Shown here: in pieces, positions 25,076 through 36,038 of the stretch
Numbering within the stretch: the stretch's first letter is position 1
How the letters are laid out: every line of letters begins with the position of its first letter
Assembly (NCBI GenBank): GCA_951213105.1
Contig: OX578153.1
Location: 57,458,520 to 57,522,519 of the forward strand
DNA length: 64,000 nucleotides
From: Amaurobius ferox
Lineage: Eukaryota; Arthropoda; Arachnida; Araneae; Amaurobiidae
Direction of reading: 5' to 3'
Made by a program: the position numbers and the translations under genes
The notes under the pieces: model-generated
The model's database searches: none
Seen by the model: only the letters and a program-made list of their open reading frames with translations
Told to the model about the DNA's origin: nothing

Positions 25076-26585
25076 TCATGTCCAAAAGTTAAGCATAGTT
25101 GCTGTTTATGTGAAAATTTCAGGAAATTTACATCGGAATGGAAGGAAACGCGGTATGCGGGTGTAATAAGGTTATAGAAAAAGAAAACAATGCAAAACAA
25201 GGATAATAACGACTTTTATTATCCAAAGAAAAGGGTTGAAAAGAAAAGGGCCACAACACGAGTGTCAACCTCAGTGAAACAGAATGATTAAAGCAATGTG
25301 ATGCTGCAGTTTAATACGGCGTGTGGGAACTTCGGGCAGCCATGCATGCTCACAACGATTTCCCATACTTCCGATGACGGGGATGGATGAGTTGTGTGCT
25401 CAAAAAGTTCCAAGCCTCACGGACAGCACTTTTCAATCCCAAAACGGAGCTTGGTGGGTAGTGGAAAGCTGCACGACGTCTCCCGAGCATATCCCACACA
25501 TGGTTTATTGGATTCAGATCAAGAGAGTTGACAGGCCACTGCATGCGCTGGATATCTTCAGTTTGAAGGAAGTCGTCGACCAAGGTCGCACGGTGAGGAG
25601 GCACGTTATCTTCACAAATGTGAAATCAGGACCAACAGAACCTCGAAACAATCGAACGGTAGACTCAAGGACTTCGTCTCTGTATCTCTGACCAGTAACT
25701 GACCCCGTGTCAAAGATGTGGAGAACTGTGCCGCCGTCTAACATGATGCCTGCCCAGACCATGACTCCCCCAAACGGAAAACGATGTCTTTCTGTTATGT
25801 TTCCCGGGTGAAAACGCGCTCCACATTCTCTCCAGATCGTGGTACGATGAGAATCAGTTTGCAGGCTAAACCAGGACTCGTCACTGAACATGACATTGCC
25901 ACACTGTTGTCCACTCCACTGCCTATGTTCCAAACTCCACTGTAAACGCGCTCGTTTCTGTGCAGACGTCAGGGGTTTGCAAATTGCTAGGCGTTTGGCA
26001 TACATACGAACGTGTCTGAATCTGTTGTAAACAGTTTGTCTCGAAACAGTGACTCCTGTGGCGGCTGTCATGGTTGAATCCAGTTGTGTTGTCTGGCAGA
26101 ACGTTTCTTGTGAAGTCGCGCAGTTATCACCAAATATCGATCTTACCGAGCGGTTGTTACCCTTGGCTCACCTGGTACTGGTCGCCGAGTATATAACATC
26201 TCCAGTGGTGTGGAATCTCTGCCACAGTCTGGAGATCACACACTGAGGCGCATTCAGAATTTGAGACACTTCGGTTTGGGATCGACCGGATTTCAGCATT
26301 CCAATTATTCGTCCCTTCAAATATATGTCCAGTTGGCATCTTTGTGACATCTTTCGTCCTTTCCTATTGTTAACAACTCTCCGTATCACAGCAATTGCGA
26401 AATTCTGCCTCAACTGGCCATGCCCCTCGAGGCCGTTTTATATTCGTTCCGACGTGCGCCGGTTCTTTGCGCATGTCGACGTCGACTGAACTATTTTGCT
26501 TATGCACAATGATTTACCTCCGTCCCACGATTTTCCACAACTGATTGTGAACCATCGTATCCATATTAACTCCTAATTGTGAGTC
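25075..26585 (-). mobile_element. Tc1-like transposon relic
   Basis: A 1.5-kb element sits between two (TA)n tracts. Its left end CTCATGTCCAAAAGTTAA and the inverted right end CTCACAATTAGGAGTTAA match at about two thirds of positions, consistent with eroded terminal repeats. The transposase pseudogene fills 25350-26361 on the minus strand. Length and TA target fit Tc1-type elements. Confidence 0.85.
25350..26361 (-). pseudogene. Tc1-like transposase, inactive
   Basis: From the likely start at 26361 the frame reads MSQRCQLDIYLKGRIIGMLK, then the helix-turn-helix region (SQTEVSQILNAP, RLWQRFHTTGD), followed by RVTTAR and an in-frame stop where DRYLVITAR continues. The core resumes with VSRQTVYNRF (about 26045) and FSDESWFSLQTD with the first catalytic Asp (about 25885). 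A frameshift follows near 25610, then DNVPPHRA with the second Asp and PVNSLDLNPINHVWD. The third catalytic residue, normally Glu in NPIEH, is Asn (codon at 25503-25505). Stops, frameshifts and that change make it non-functional. The open frame on the opposite strand at 25323-25691 is a shadow. Confidence 0.93.
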
Positions 26586-27350
26586 TATATATATATATAT
26601 ATATAATTCGAATGAACTTTTAGACTCAAAAATTACATTTTTCGCCATTTTGCCAAATCAAATGTATTCTTTCTTTGTCGCTGAGTGACTTTCATTAATG
26701 GGTTAAATAACTTTGCTTATTTAAAATATATAATCCTACTATTTTAATTTGGTATTATTTTATGATGAGTATTGTGCGAATATTTGACTTAAATTGAATG
26801 AAAATTCACTGAGATAGCAATAATGTTTTGAATTTTATTTCAAGGCTAAAGGTACTTGTTTGTGTCTTAATGTATTTTCAATTATTTGAGTCGCGAGAAT
26901 GATTTCCGTTAAATCAAGCGATTTGGGAATTGAGTGGTGTTATCAGTATCTGTATTATTTATGTAACGGACGCTTATTTAGAATACGGGCAACGGTGAGT
27001 AAATAATTTGTTCTAGTTATTAAAGTAAGCAAAATTGTTAATCAATGTTCTTTCTTTCTGACTTTCAACAAATTATGGATTAGAATGGAGTGAAGGAAAC
27101 AATATTTTTTCAATGCCTATAATTAATATAAATGTCTATTAGTATAAATCTTTTAATGAAATTTCGCATCACTTGCACACTCGAATTTTAAACAAAACGG
27201 CTTTTTGTCTCGAATTTAGGCATATTACTTCAAGATGAGACTATTTATAATGTTGCTATTTTCCCTTTTTTTCACCAGAAGCTGTTGCAGAATCATCTGC
27301 TACCATATTCATATGCTGTTTACCACAGAAAAATGTGGCAATGTCTATTT
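26586..27350. other. AT-rich unassigned sequence
   Basis: It begins with a short (TA)n. The part 27000-27090 resembles the start of repeat D3 (ATTGTTAATCAATG, CAACAAATTATGGAT), so a fragment of that repeat may be present. No gene is seen. Confidence 0.4.
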
Positions 27351-28520
27351 TGAGGCCAGTCTCAATCATTTCTTTGAGCTCGCCATCATTCATATGATGG
27401 GTGGTTCCTGTCCCGTTCTTAGTTTAGAAATTGCTCAGTACGAGATCTCTTTGACATCCATCTGTCTAATGTGTTGAGGCCAGTCTCAATCATTTCTTTG
27501 AGTTTGCCACCATTCATGTGATAGGTGATTCCTGTCCCGTTCTTAGTTTAGAAATTGCTTAGTACAAAGTCTCTTTGACATCAATCGCTCTAATGTGTTG
27601 AGGCCGGTCTCAATCATTTCTTTGAGTTTGATATCGTTCATGTGATGAGTGATTTCTGTCCCGTTCTTAGTTTAGAAATTGCTCAGTACACAGTTTCTTT
27701 GACATCAATCGCTCTAATATGTTGAGGCCGGTCTCAATCATTTCTTTGAGCTCACCATCAGTCATGTGATGGGTGATTCCTGTCCCGTTCTTAGTTTAGA
27801 AATTTCTTAGTACGAGGTCTTTTTGACGTGGGCGCGGTAGCCCTGTGGTTAGCGCGCGGAGGTTGCACTTGGTAGTCCCGGGTTCGATTCCCGCCGCTAC
27901 CCAAACTGCCGCCGTGTTCACGCGGAGTACGATCACGTTAAACATGTGGGTCCGTAAGTCCTTCCGAGAGGTTGGTGGTAGGGGAAGGAGGGTACGGTCC
28001 CTGTGGATGCCTCCCCCACTGAGTCCCGGTCTAAATTGGGTGGCACTTCCCGGCCGTCCAAACAGATACCTTACACCTTTCTGGTAGGTCGGACGGTCTG
28101 GGTCGAAGAAGAAGGAGGTCTCTTTGACATCAATCGGTCTAATGTGTTATGGCCAGTCTGAATCATTTCTTTGAGTTTGATATCATTCATGTGATAGGTG
28201 ATTTCTGTCCCGTTCTTAGTTTAGAAATTGCTCAGTTCAAAGTCTCTTTGACATCAATCGCTCTAATATGTTGAGGCCGGTCTCAATCATTTCTTTGAGT
28301 TCACCATCAGTCATGTGATGGGTGATTCCTGTCCCGTTCTTAGTTTAGAAATTGTTCAGTACGAGGTCTCTTTGACATCCATCTGTCTAATGTGTTGAGG
28401 CCAGTCTCAATCATTTCTTTGAGTTCGCCATCATTCATGTGATGGGTGATTCCTGTCCCGTTCTTTGTTTAGAAATTGCTCAGTATGAGGTCTCTTTGAC
28501 ATAAATCTGTCTATTGCCGT
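27351..28520 (+). repeat. 124-bp satellite array, split by a SINE
   Basis: Units begin TTGAGGCCAGTCTCAATCAT at about 27351, 27475, 27599, 27723, then 28145, 28271 and 28395, giving a constant 124-bp period. Each unit also holds TTTCTTTGAG, GTGATTCCTGTCCCGTTCTT and CAGTACGAGGTCTCTTTGAC. Taking out the SINE and its duplication restores the period. About nine units, lightly diverged. Frames do not stay open from unit to unit, since 124 is not a multiple of three. Confidence 0.95.
27828..28114 (+). mobile_element. tRNA-headed SINE inside the satellite
   Basis: This 287-bp copy begins GTGGGCGCGGTAGCCC, has the A-box region and B-box-like GGTTCGATTCC, and ends in (GAA)n rather than (CAA)n. The satellite sequence GAGGTCTTTTTGAC (27814-27827) is repeated as GAGGTCTCTTTGAC (28115-28128), a 14-bp target duplication with one change. 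Confidence 0.93.
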
Positions 28521-28984
28521 TTACGGTTAAAATGAGAATACCCAATTTAATGTCATTTGCTTTATTATGAGCTTTAAAGATCATGCGTCACTTCAAAATA
28601 TTGTTGGCGATTAAAACCCTTTTGGAGAACTTTTCTCGGCATTTTTTACGGTAATAGGCGAATCAAAAAATCAAAATGTTAATTTTTCACTAACATCACT
28701 ATGGATATAATAATATTCTATTATAATTAATGTTAATGTAAAAACCAAAACTAAAATAATGGACTAACGGCACAAATCTTATATTTGTTTTTCTGATTAA
28801 ACACATTTCTCCGTTTAGAAACCAAGAAATGAATACGTATATAGAAAAAAATACATATACGTACCTGAATATAAAAACAATTTATATTTTCTATAAAAAT
28901 TTCTAAAAATAAATTCAATTGTTTTTTTAGTTGCTAAAGACAGAAAATTGTCGTTTGTTGTGCAATTACCAGTCCGAATGCATC
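28521..28984. other. AT-rich unassigned sequence
   Basis: No gene or bounded repeat seen. Confidence 0.4.
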
Positions 28985-29440
28985 ATCTTTAAATAATTTT
29001 CTTGTCAAACTATTACTCAGCAAAATAAATGAAATTATTAATCAATGGTACTTCTCTCTAATACTCAACAAACTATGGATATAATAACGTATATTACAGT
29101 CATAATTACTGCAGGGCCAAATGCATTATTTTTGAAAATCACTACATTGGGGCAAGCACTTCGGAAGACACAGAAGCCAAACGATCTCTCAACAACCAGT
29201 AATTATCTTTTTTCCTACCGTAATTCAAGGCTTACTACGTCAGAAATAATTTGATTAATCACTGCTTTCAAATCTGGGCCTTCAGTTTTTTGCTAACAAG
29301 CACAGTTAATTTGGAATGACAGACCAACGTGCAGATTATTACTTTAAAACTTTGGGAGAAGTGTGTTGACTGGCGCTTCCCCATTGCTATAGGTTCTGAA
29401 AGTGCAAGTTTTTATTCCTTGAGTTTATTGTCATCAAATT
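28985..29440 (+). repeat. Dispersed repeat D3, copy 1
   Basis: It aligns by eye with 32185-32680 in the same orientation. Shared landmarks are TATTACAGTCATAATTACTG, CAACAACCAGTAATTA, CCGTAATTCAA and ATTTGATTAATCAC-like blocks, then ATGACAGACCAAC and CTTCCCCATTGC. Identity is perhaps three quarters. Class unknown; no conserved frame. Confidence 0.75.
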
Positions 29441-29581
29441 TTAGTGCAGTTTCTTGCTCTTGCTCAGCGGTTTAATGCATTACATTTCTTTCATAATGTA
29501 CAAGTGACAATTAAAAATATTAAAACGTTTCCACTTACTTATTTATGTACTCTCACATTGCAGTAACATACGTAAACCGTT

Positions 29582-29582
29582 T

Positions 29583-29619
<37 letters not shown>

Positions 29620-29970
29620 AAGAGAGAAAGAAAGACAGAAAGAGAGAGAGAGAAATAGAGAGAGAAAGAGAGAGAGAAAGAAAGAGAGAAAAAGAGAGAA
29701 AGAGAAAAGGAGAGAGAGAAATGAGAAAAAAGAGAGAGAGAAAGAGACAAAGGGAAAAGAGAGAAAGAGAAAAGGAGAGAGAGAAAAGAGAAAAAAAGAG
29801 AGAAAGAGAAAGGAAAAAGGAGAGAGAGAAATTAGAGAGAGAGAAAAGAGAGAGAGAAAGAGAGAAAGAGGGAAAGAGAGAGAAAGAGAGAGAAAGAGAA
29901 TGAGAGAGAGAAAGATAAAGAGAGAGAGAGAGAAAGGGAGTGAGAGAGAGAAAGAGAGTGAGAGAAAGTG
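29582..29970 (+). repeat. (GA)n / GA-rich microsatellite
   Basis: Nearly 390 bp of GAGAGA and GAAAGA units, almost pure purine on the plus strand. The Ser/Leu-rich and Arg/Glu-rich frames through it are not genes. Confidence 0.97.
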
Positions 29971-30129
29971 TCTTGTTTATAAGTAAACTGTTCAAGCATA
30001 AAACTGATAATAAATCACTACATTTGCATTTTTTATGTATATGGACATAATGTGAACACTTTTCATCTCCTTCTTCATTCGTTTCAGGATCTTTCCAATA
30101 ATTTTCTTTGTTTTCCTCACTTTCAACTT

Positions 30130-31560
30130 TAGGAATAAAAGCTTAGATATTCTCATCACTTTCTTCGGTACACAATTGTCCATTAATTGCAATGTAATAC
30201 TCTATTAAAGCACTATTGCCAGTGCTTTTGATAAGTTCGACTAATTCGTTATTTTCTTTAATATTATCATTGAGGTCAGTTATATTATTAACACACTTGT
30301 TGAAGCCTGTCATTTTAAAACATTGATAAACACAATGCTCAGAAACGAAATCGCTGTGCTGATCGAATTATTGTGCCAATCCTCTGCACTGTGTTCGGTG
30401 CATTTATAGTTTTTATAAGTTTCTCACTACTGTTAAAAGAAGAGCCTGCAGAAATAATGTCTTACACGTAGTTTTCTATAGGCAACCTTTATATGTCAAA
30501 TGACACGCTAGTTTAGTGGTTGAAGAACAGGTTGTGCATTAGGAGGTAAGGACGCAATTTTGACAAGTTTCAGTTTTAAATCTTGAGGGTAAGATGCTAT
30601 ATTATCCATGAGCAGTAAAATTTTTCTATTTTGCTTTCGCATTTTCTCATTTAAAAGAAATAATCGATCAGACATTCTGCTCATTGTCATCTATAAATTT
30701 CTATTGGATTACTATTGAATCGGTAAATTATTTGGATTAATGCTCTTAAAGCATTTTGGTATTTTCGATTTTCATAATCGCAAGTGGCTTCACGAAATCT
30801 CCTTCCATGTTGCAGCAAAGGAAAAGGGTAAGACGCTCCTCTTAGAAGACTTACCATCTCTGCACTTCCTCCCCTTAAAACAAACCGTTTTATTTGGTAA
30901 TACAGTCAACCCTCCTATAATGCTGTTCTCATAAAACGCGGTTTCTCTATAATACAACTGAATTAGTTTAAGCATTCTCCCTATAGCCTGAATTTTTCTA
31001 TTTCACTTTTTCGGTTGAAATTAATGGGAAATTCTCCTGTTATTTCATCCATGTACATTACCATTTCTCAATTTCAATTATCAGGGAAATCCACTGTAAA
31101 TGCAGAAATATACAGCATTGCGGTTTCCATATAACGCTGTATGAATTGTTCTGTTTTGTATTAATTCTAAGTTTTTTATAACGCGGTTTCCATACAATAC
31201 GGTATGCGATTTCCATATAGCACGGTACGAATTAATATGATTTGCACTAATCTGAGTTTCTTATAGCACGGTTTCCATATAACGCAGTAAGAATTAATCG
31301 CGTTATAGAAGGATTCGCTTTATTCCGACTAGCAATCTAGTTTCATCCGCTTTAGATTCATAACCATCACAAATTTTATTAAGTTTCTCAAACCAATCTG
31401 TAACTTTTTGAGGATTCACTGATTTAGATTCACCACAACCAGTCTTGATATGCATGTTATGCCTTAATTTAAATTTCTCCAGCCATCCATTTGATGCTTA
31501 AAAGTTTTCAACATCTATGTAATAGACTCGACTTCTGATGCTTTTGCATTTCTAAACTTG
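30130..31560 (-). pseudogene. Tigger/pogo-like transposase pseudogene
   Basis: On the minus strand: WLEKFKLRHNMHIKTGCGES (about 31485-31425), NPQKVTDWFEKLNKICDGYE, then ADETRLLVGI with the first catalytic Asp (about 31350-31323). After the MITE the frame resumes exactly in phase as PNKTVCFKG (about 30900), then the K-rich segment through FSFAATWKEI. Next come SKIPKCFKSINPNNLP, LLLMDNIASYP with the second catalytic Asp (about 30615-30583), and PNAQPVLQPLNH (about 30540-30505). Further downstream are weak C-terminal matches (CFKMTGFNK, about 30320). The DET, LLLMDN and LQPL motifs are typical of the Tigger/jerky group. Stops and frameshifts show it is inactive. Confidence 0.85.
30903..31320. 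mobile_element. 418-bp MITE inserted in the Tigger-like gene
   Basis: The left end CAGTCAACCCTCCTATAA pairs imperfectly with the right end TTATAGAAGGATTCGCTT. TA flanks both sides (30901-30902 and 31321-31322). Removing the element and one TA rejoins the transposase frame (GGA ATA CCA AAT AAA). Inside, AACGCGGTTTCCATATAA-like blocks repeat several times. The TA duplication and the Tigger-like end sequence suggest a pogo-type MITE. Confidence 0.85.
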
Positions 31561-31620
31561 AATTAATTATCCATAGTTTCTTTACATCATCTCTCATCTC
31601 TTTCTAGATCAACGGAAAAA

Positions 31621-32184
31621 TTGAAAATTTCGAAATTTTTTATTAGGAGTGATGATATAAAAGGCTTTTTTTTAAAAATTGCACCACTTAGTCTCTCAGA
31701 AATAATAAAAGTAACATTTCATATCTTTTCGATACCAATCGGAAAAATTAAACAATTAAATCATTTTGTCGCGTACGGAAATAAAATTCAATATATTTTT
31801 CCATTCACAATATTAACAGATTTATAGAGCATGCTTAAATCTAAAAGGTTTATGAATGGGTGTTTAGGTTTTTAAAGCTGAAAGGTTTTTGAACGGGTGT
31901 TTAGGTTTTTAAATCTGAAAGGTTTTTGAATTATCAACAACTTTTATAAAGCGTGTAGTATTACATTTAAGGACCACTAGTAATCATGAAAGCGCGACGC
32001 GCGGTTGCAAATGACTAGCATATATATAAATATGTATGACATTTATCTTATATATTCCCGAGTTGACTAAAATCTTCAAAATTAATGACACTTAACTTAA
32101 ATTGCTTAAGTCAACTTTTGTTCTATGCAGTTTGATAATCAATCCAGATATATCATTTTTACAGAACTTTCTCTCTTAAAATCT
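31621..32184. other. AT-rich unassigned sequence
   Basis: A short piece, AAAGGTTTTTGAACGGGTGTTTAGG, is duplicated near 31850-31920. Otherwise nothing is seen. Confidence 0.4.
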
Positions 32185-32680
32185 CCAACAAAGTACTCAA
32201 AATTGTAAATCAATTATTCTTCTCTCTAACACTTAACCAACTATGGGTATAATAATATATATTACAGTCATAATTACTGACGAACAAAATCCATTACTCT
32301 GAAGCAACCCCTCGCACTGGGGCATACATTCCGCAAGGAACAGAAGCCGAAAGATAGCTTAACAACCAGTAATTAACTTTTTTCCCCGCCGTAATTCAAA
32401 GCTCATTACGGCAGAAATAATTCGATTAATGACAACTTTCAAATTCGAACCAAGTTTTTTTGCTAACAAAGACATTCAATTCAAAATGTCAGACCAACTT
32501 GTGCAGATTATAGCTCTGGAACTCTGTAGCTATTTGAACGGATATCGTCTGCTGTTATAGATTCTTTTTTGAAGACCGCCCATTTCAGTTCCTTTGAGAT
32601 TGGTATTGACTGACGCTCCCCCATTGCCAGATTCTGGAAACGTCAGTTTTAATTTTATGAGTCCATGTTCTTCATTTAAG
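32185..32680 (+). repeat. Dispersed repeat D3, copy 2
   Basis: Collinear with 28985-29440. This copy carries an extra 60-70 bp near 32520-32590. Downstream at about 32765 is CTAGGCGATATACCCGACGTTG, a motif resembling the CTAGCTGAATACCCC found inverted at about 38080. Confidence 0.75.
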
Positions 32681-32936
32681 AGTTTTACAATTTGTCGTTT
32701 TTGCTCTTTTATTTCTCATTTGAAATATACCAGGAAAAAATAGACAGGATATTCTTTAATTAGCAACTAGGCGATATACCCGACGTTGCTCGTGATTAAA
32801 AATACGTGAAAATTCCAGTCGTATTTTAAAGGATACGAAAACATAATATGCGATAGCGAAAAAATTCTACTGTAAAATTTAATTTAATTATCTAAAAAAT
32901 AAATTTAAGAATCTTCATTTTCGTTTTACAAAAAAA

Positions 32937-33819
32937 TCTGATGTGGCAGCACATGACTTTCCTTATATAATGCAATAAATTTACTACTTTTACAGTAAAA
33001 AAAATCTGATGTGGCCAACACATGACTTTCCTTGTTTAATGTAATGAATTTACTACTTTTACAGTAAAAAAAATAGATTTTTCTTATAGTAGATACTAAT
33101 ATTCTTTCCAGGATATTGAATTTTCGACAATAAGTCGTCATTTTCATAGATTTAGCGTCATTTTTATCCATTTGGCGAGATTTTCGTTAATTTGGTAACA
33201 TTTCAAAAAGTCGCCAAGTTGGCGACATTCCGCCAAATTCGTCGCCAAAATCTCGCCAAGCGTTATGGACGAAGAAATAAGTTATTCTTACAGCAGATAC
33301 ATAACTATTGGCGTTCAAATACAAAAGTATTACTTAAAGTATCTTTTTTCATGAATAGAACGAGCTAGATCCACGTGAATGATGTCACCCAATTTATCGT
33401 ATGGTATTACATATGAAAAGTGAACATGTTTCTCAATAGGAAATATTTTTTTTTAATTTTATATGACTTTTTGATAATTTTTTTGAAAAATGTACAATAT
33501 CTCGAGAACGGTTCCCGTTAACGTTCTAAAATTTATGTCAATCGTTCTCTAATGAAAAATTACATAAGAAATGTCTATTTGCGTAACTTTATTAGCGGTT
33601 TTGATTTTTTGACGATTTTTTCAAAATTTCATTCTAAAATTTAGGGGGTTCTGAACATTCGAATGCGTATAAAAACAATAGGCTTCCAGTGTTTACGGAT
33701 TGTGATTTTTGTACCAAATTTTGTTGAAATCGGTCCCTTCGTTCGTCAGTTATCGTCTCCACAGGCTCACTGACACACACACACACATACACACACACTT
33801 TCACACACACACACACATA

Positions 33820-33857
<38 letters not shown>

Positions 33858-33982
33858 TCACTTCAAAAATGTTTGATTCGTGATCAGGCATGCTTGAAAC
33901 GTGCTCTCCCGTCGAAAACTCGAATTCGAATTTTCGACCCCGTCACAATACTTTCCTTATACATTATGTATATAAGGAAAGT
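32937..33982 (+). mobile_element. R1 element plus an extra R1 5' end
   Basis: A 68-bp R1 5' end (32937-33004) stops after ACAGTAAAAAA and is followed at once by a full R1 copy (33005-33982). The remaining part of the first copy is not found downstream. This is therefore a head-to-tail junction, not an insertion that split a resident copy. The (CA)n region is long and compound (about 33773-33853). Confidence 0.9.
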
Positions 33983-33996
33983 AAAAATATATTATT

Positions 33997-34910
33997 ACTT
34001 TCCTTATATACATAATGTATAAGGAAAGTATTGTGACGGGGTCGAAAATTCGAAATCGAGTTTTCGAAGGGAGAGCACGTTTCAAGCATCCCTGATCACG
34101 AATCAAACATTTTTGAAGTGATGTCTGTGTGTGTGTGTGTGTGTGTCAGTCTGTGAAGACGATAACTGACAAACGAATGGACCGATTCGAACCAAATTTG
34201 GTACAAAAATCACAATCCGTAAACACTGCAAGCCTATTGTTTTTATACGTAATCGAATGTTCAGAACCCCCCTAAACTTTTGAATAAAATGTTGAAAAAA
34301 TCGTCAAGAAATCAAAACCACTAATAAAGTTACGCAAATAGACATTTCTTATGTAATTTTTCATTAGAAAACGATTGACATAAATTTTAGAACGCTAACA
34401 TGAACCGTTCTTGAGATATTACACATTTTTCAAAAAAAATATTAAAAAGTCATATAAAATGAAAAAAAAATATTTACTCTTGAGAAACATGTTCACTCTT
34501 CATATGTAATACCATGGGATAAATTGGGTGCCATCATTCTCGTGGATCTAGCTCGTTCCATTCATGAAAAAATATACTTTGAGTAATACTTTTGTATTTG
34601 AACGCCAATAGTCATTTATCTGCTGCAAGAACAACTTATTTCTTCGTCCATAACGCTTGGCGAGATTTTGTCGACGAATTTGGCGGAATGTCGCCAACTT
34701 GGCGACTTTTTGAAATGTTGCCAAATTAACGAAAATCTCGCCAAATGGATAAAAATGACGCTAAATCAATGAAAATGACGACTAATTGTCGAAAATTCAA
34801 TAACTTGGAAATAATATTAGTATCTACTATAAGAAAAACCTATTTTTTTACTGTAAAAGTAGTAAATTCATTACATTACATAAGGAAAGTCATGTGTTGC
34901 CCACATCACA
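33997..34910 (-). mobile_element. R1 element, full length, inverted
   Basis: It lies 14 bp from the preceding copy, 3' end to 3' end, so the two terminal hairpins face each other. The (TG)n tract is at about 34126-34146. It ends CCCACATCACA, the inverted 5' terminus. Confidence 0.9.
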
Positions 34911-35068
34911 TTTTTTCTGATTGAAATCGTTGATGGATTCTGAGAAAAATGTCCCTAAAAGTAAAATTTGAGATAAACTTGTTTAAATTAAACAAGAAAG
35001 ACAATCATGCATAAAGCATTGATTATGAAGCACTTTCCAACTGAAATGAAATTTTATTTAAACATCTC

Positions 35069-35180
35069 TACATAATGTATAAGGAAAGTATTGTGACGGG
35101 GTCGAAAATTCGAAATCGAGTTTTCGACGGGAGAGCACGTTTCAAGCATCCCTGATCACGAATCAAACATTTTTGAAGTG

Positions 35181-35220
<40 letters not shown>

Positions 35221-36038
35221 GTTTGTGTGTGTGTGTGAAAGTATGTGTGTGTGTGTGTGTGTGTGTGTCAGTGATTCTGTGGAGACGATAACTGACGAAC
35301 GTATGGACCGATTCGAACCAAATTTGGTACAAAAATCACAATCCGTAAACAAGAGAAGCTTATTGTTTTTATACGTAATCGAATGTTCAGAATCCCCCTA
35401 AATTTTCAAATAAATTTTTGAAAAAATCGTCAAAAAATCAAAACCACTAATAAAGTTACGCAAATAGATATTTCTTATGTAATTTTTCATTAGAAAACGA
35501 TTGACATAAATTTTAGGACGCTAACAAGAACCGTTCTTGAGATATTACACATTTTTCAAAAAAATTATTAAAAAGTCATATAAAATGAAAAAAAAAATAT
35601 TTCCTATTGAGAAACATGTTCACTTTTCATATGTAATAGTATGCGATAAATTGGGTGATATCATTCTCGTGGATCTAGCTCGTTCCATTCATGAAAAACG
35701 ATACTATGAGTAATACTTTTGTATTTGAACGCAAATAATCATTTATCTGCTGTAAGAACAGCTTATTTCTTCGTCCATAACGTTTGGCGAGATTTTGGAG
35801 ACGAATTTGGCGCAATGTCGCCAACTTGGCGGCGTTTTGAAATGTTGCCAATTTAACGAAAATCTCGCTAAATGGATAAAAATGACGCTAAATGAATGAA
35901 AATGACGACTAATTGTCGAAAATTCAATATCTTGGAAAGAATATTAGTATCTACTATAAGAAAAACCGTTTTTTTTTACTGTAAAATTAGTAAATTCATT
36001 ACATTATATAAGGAAAGTCATGTGTTGCCCACATCAGA
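35069..36038 (-). mobile_element. R1 element, inverted
   Basis: It lacks the outer arm of the 3' hairpin and starts at TACATAATG. The (TG)n tract is compound (about 35182-35270). It ends at CATCAGA. Next to it a plus-strand R1 fragment begins, giving a 5'-to-5' arrangement. Confidence 0.9.

Larger units (their letters stand above)
30130..31620 (-). mobile_element. Tigger/pogo-like transposon relic
   Basis: A decayed pogo-family transposase lies on the minus strand, interrupted by a 418-bp MITE at 30903-31320. I could not find the outer ends of the element with confidence, so the span covers only the coding remnant. Confidence 0.75.

Noticed and set aside
25323..25691. 122-codon plus-strand frame
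   Set aside because: It lies antisense to the Tc1-like transposase, whose motifs are clear on the minus strand.
27828..27905. A functional tRNA gene
   Set aside because: A-box and B-box-like regions are present, but the acceptor stem does not pair well and the segment continues into a SINE body.
29543..29995. Ser-Leu-rich 150-codon frame and Arg-Glu-rich frame
   Set aside because: Translations of the GA-rich tract, open on both strands because of low complexity.
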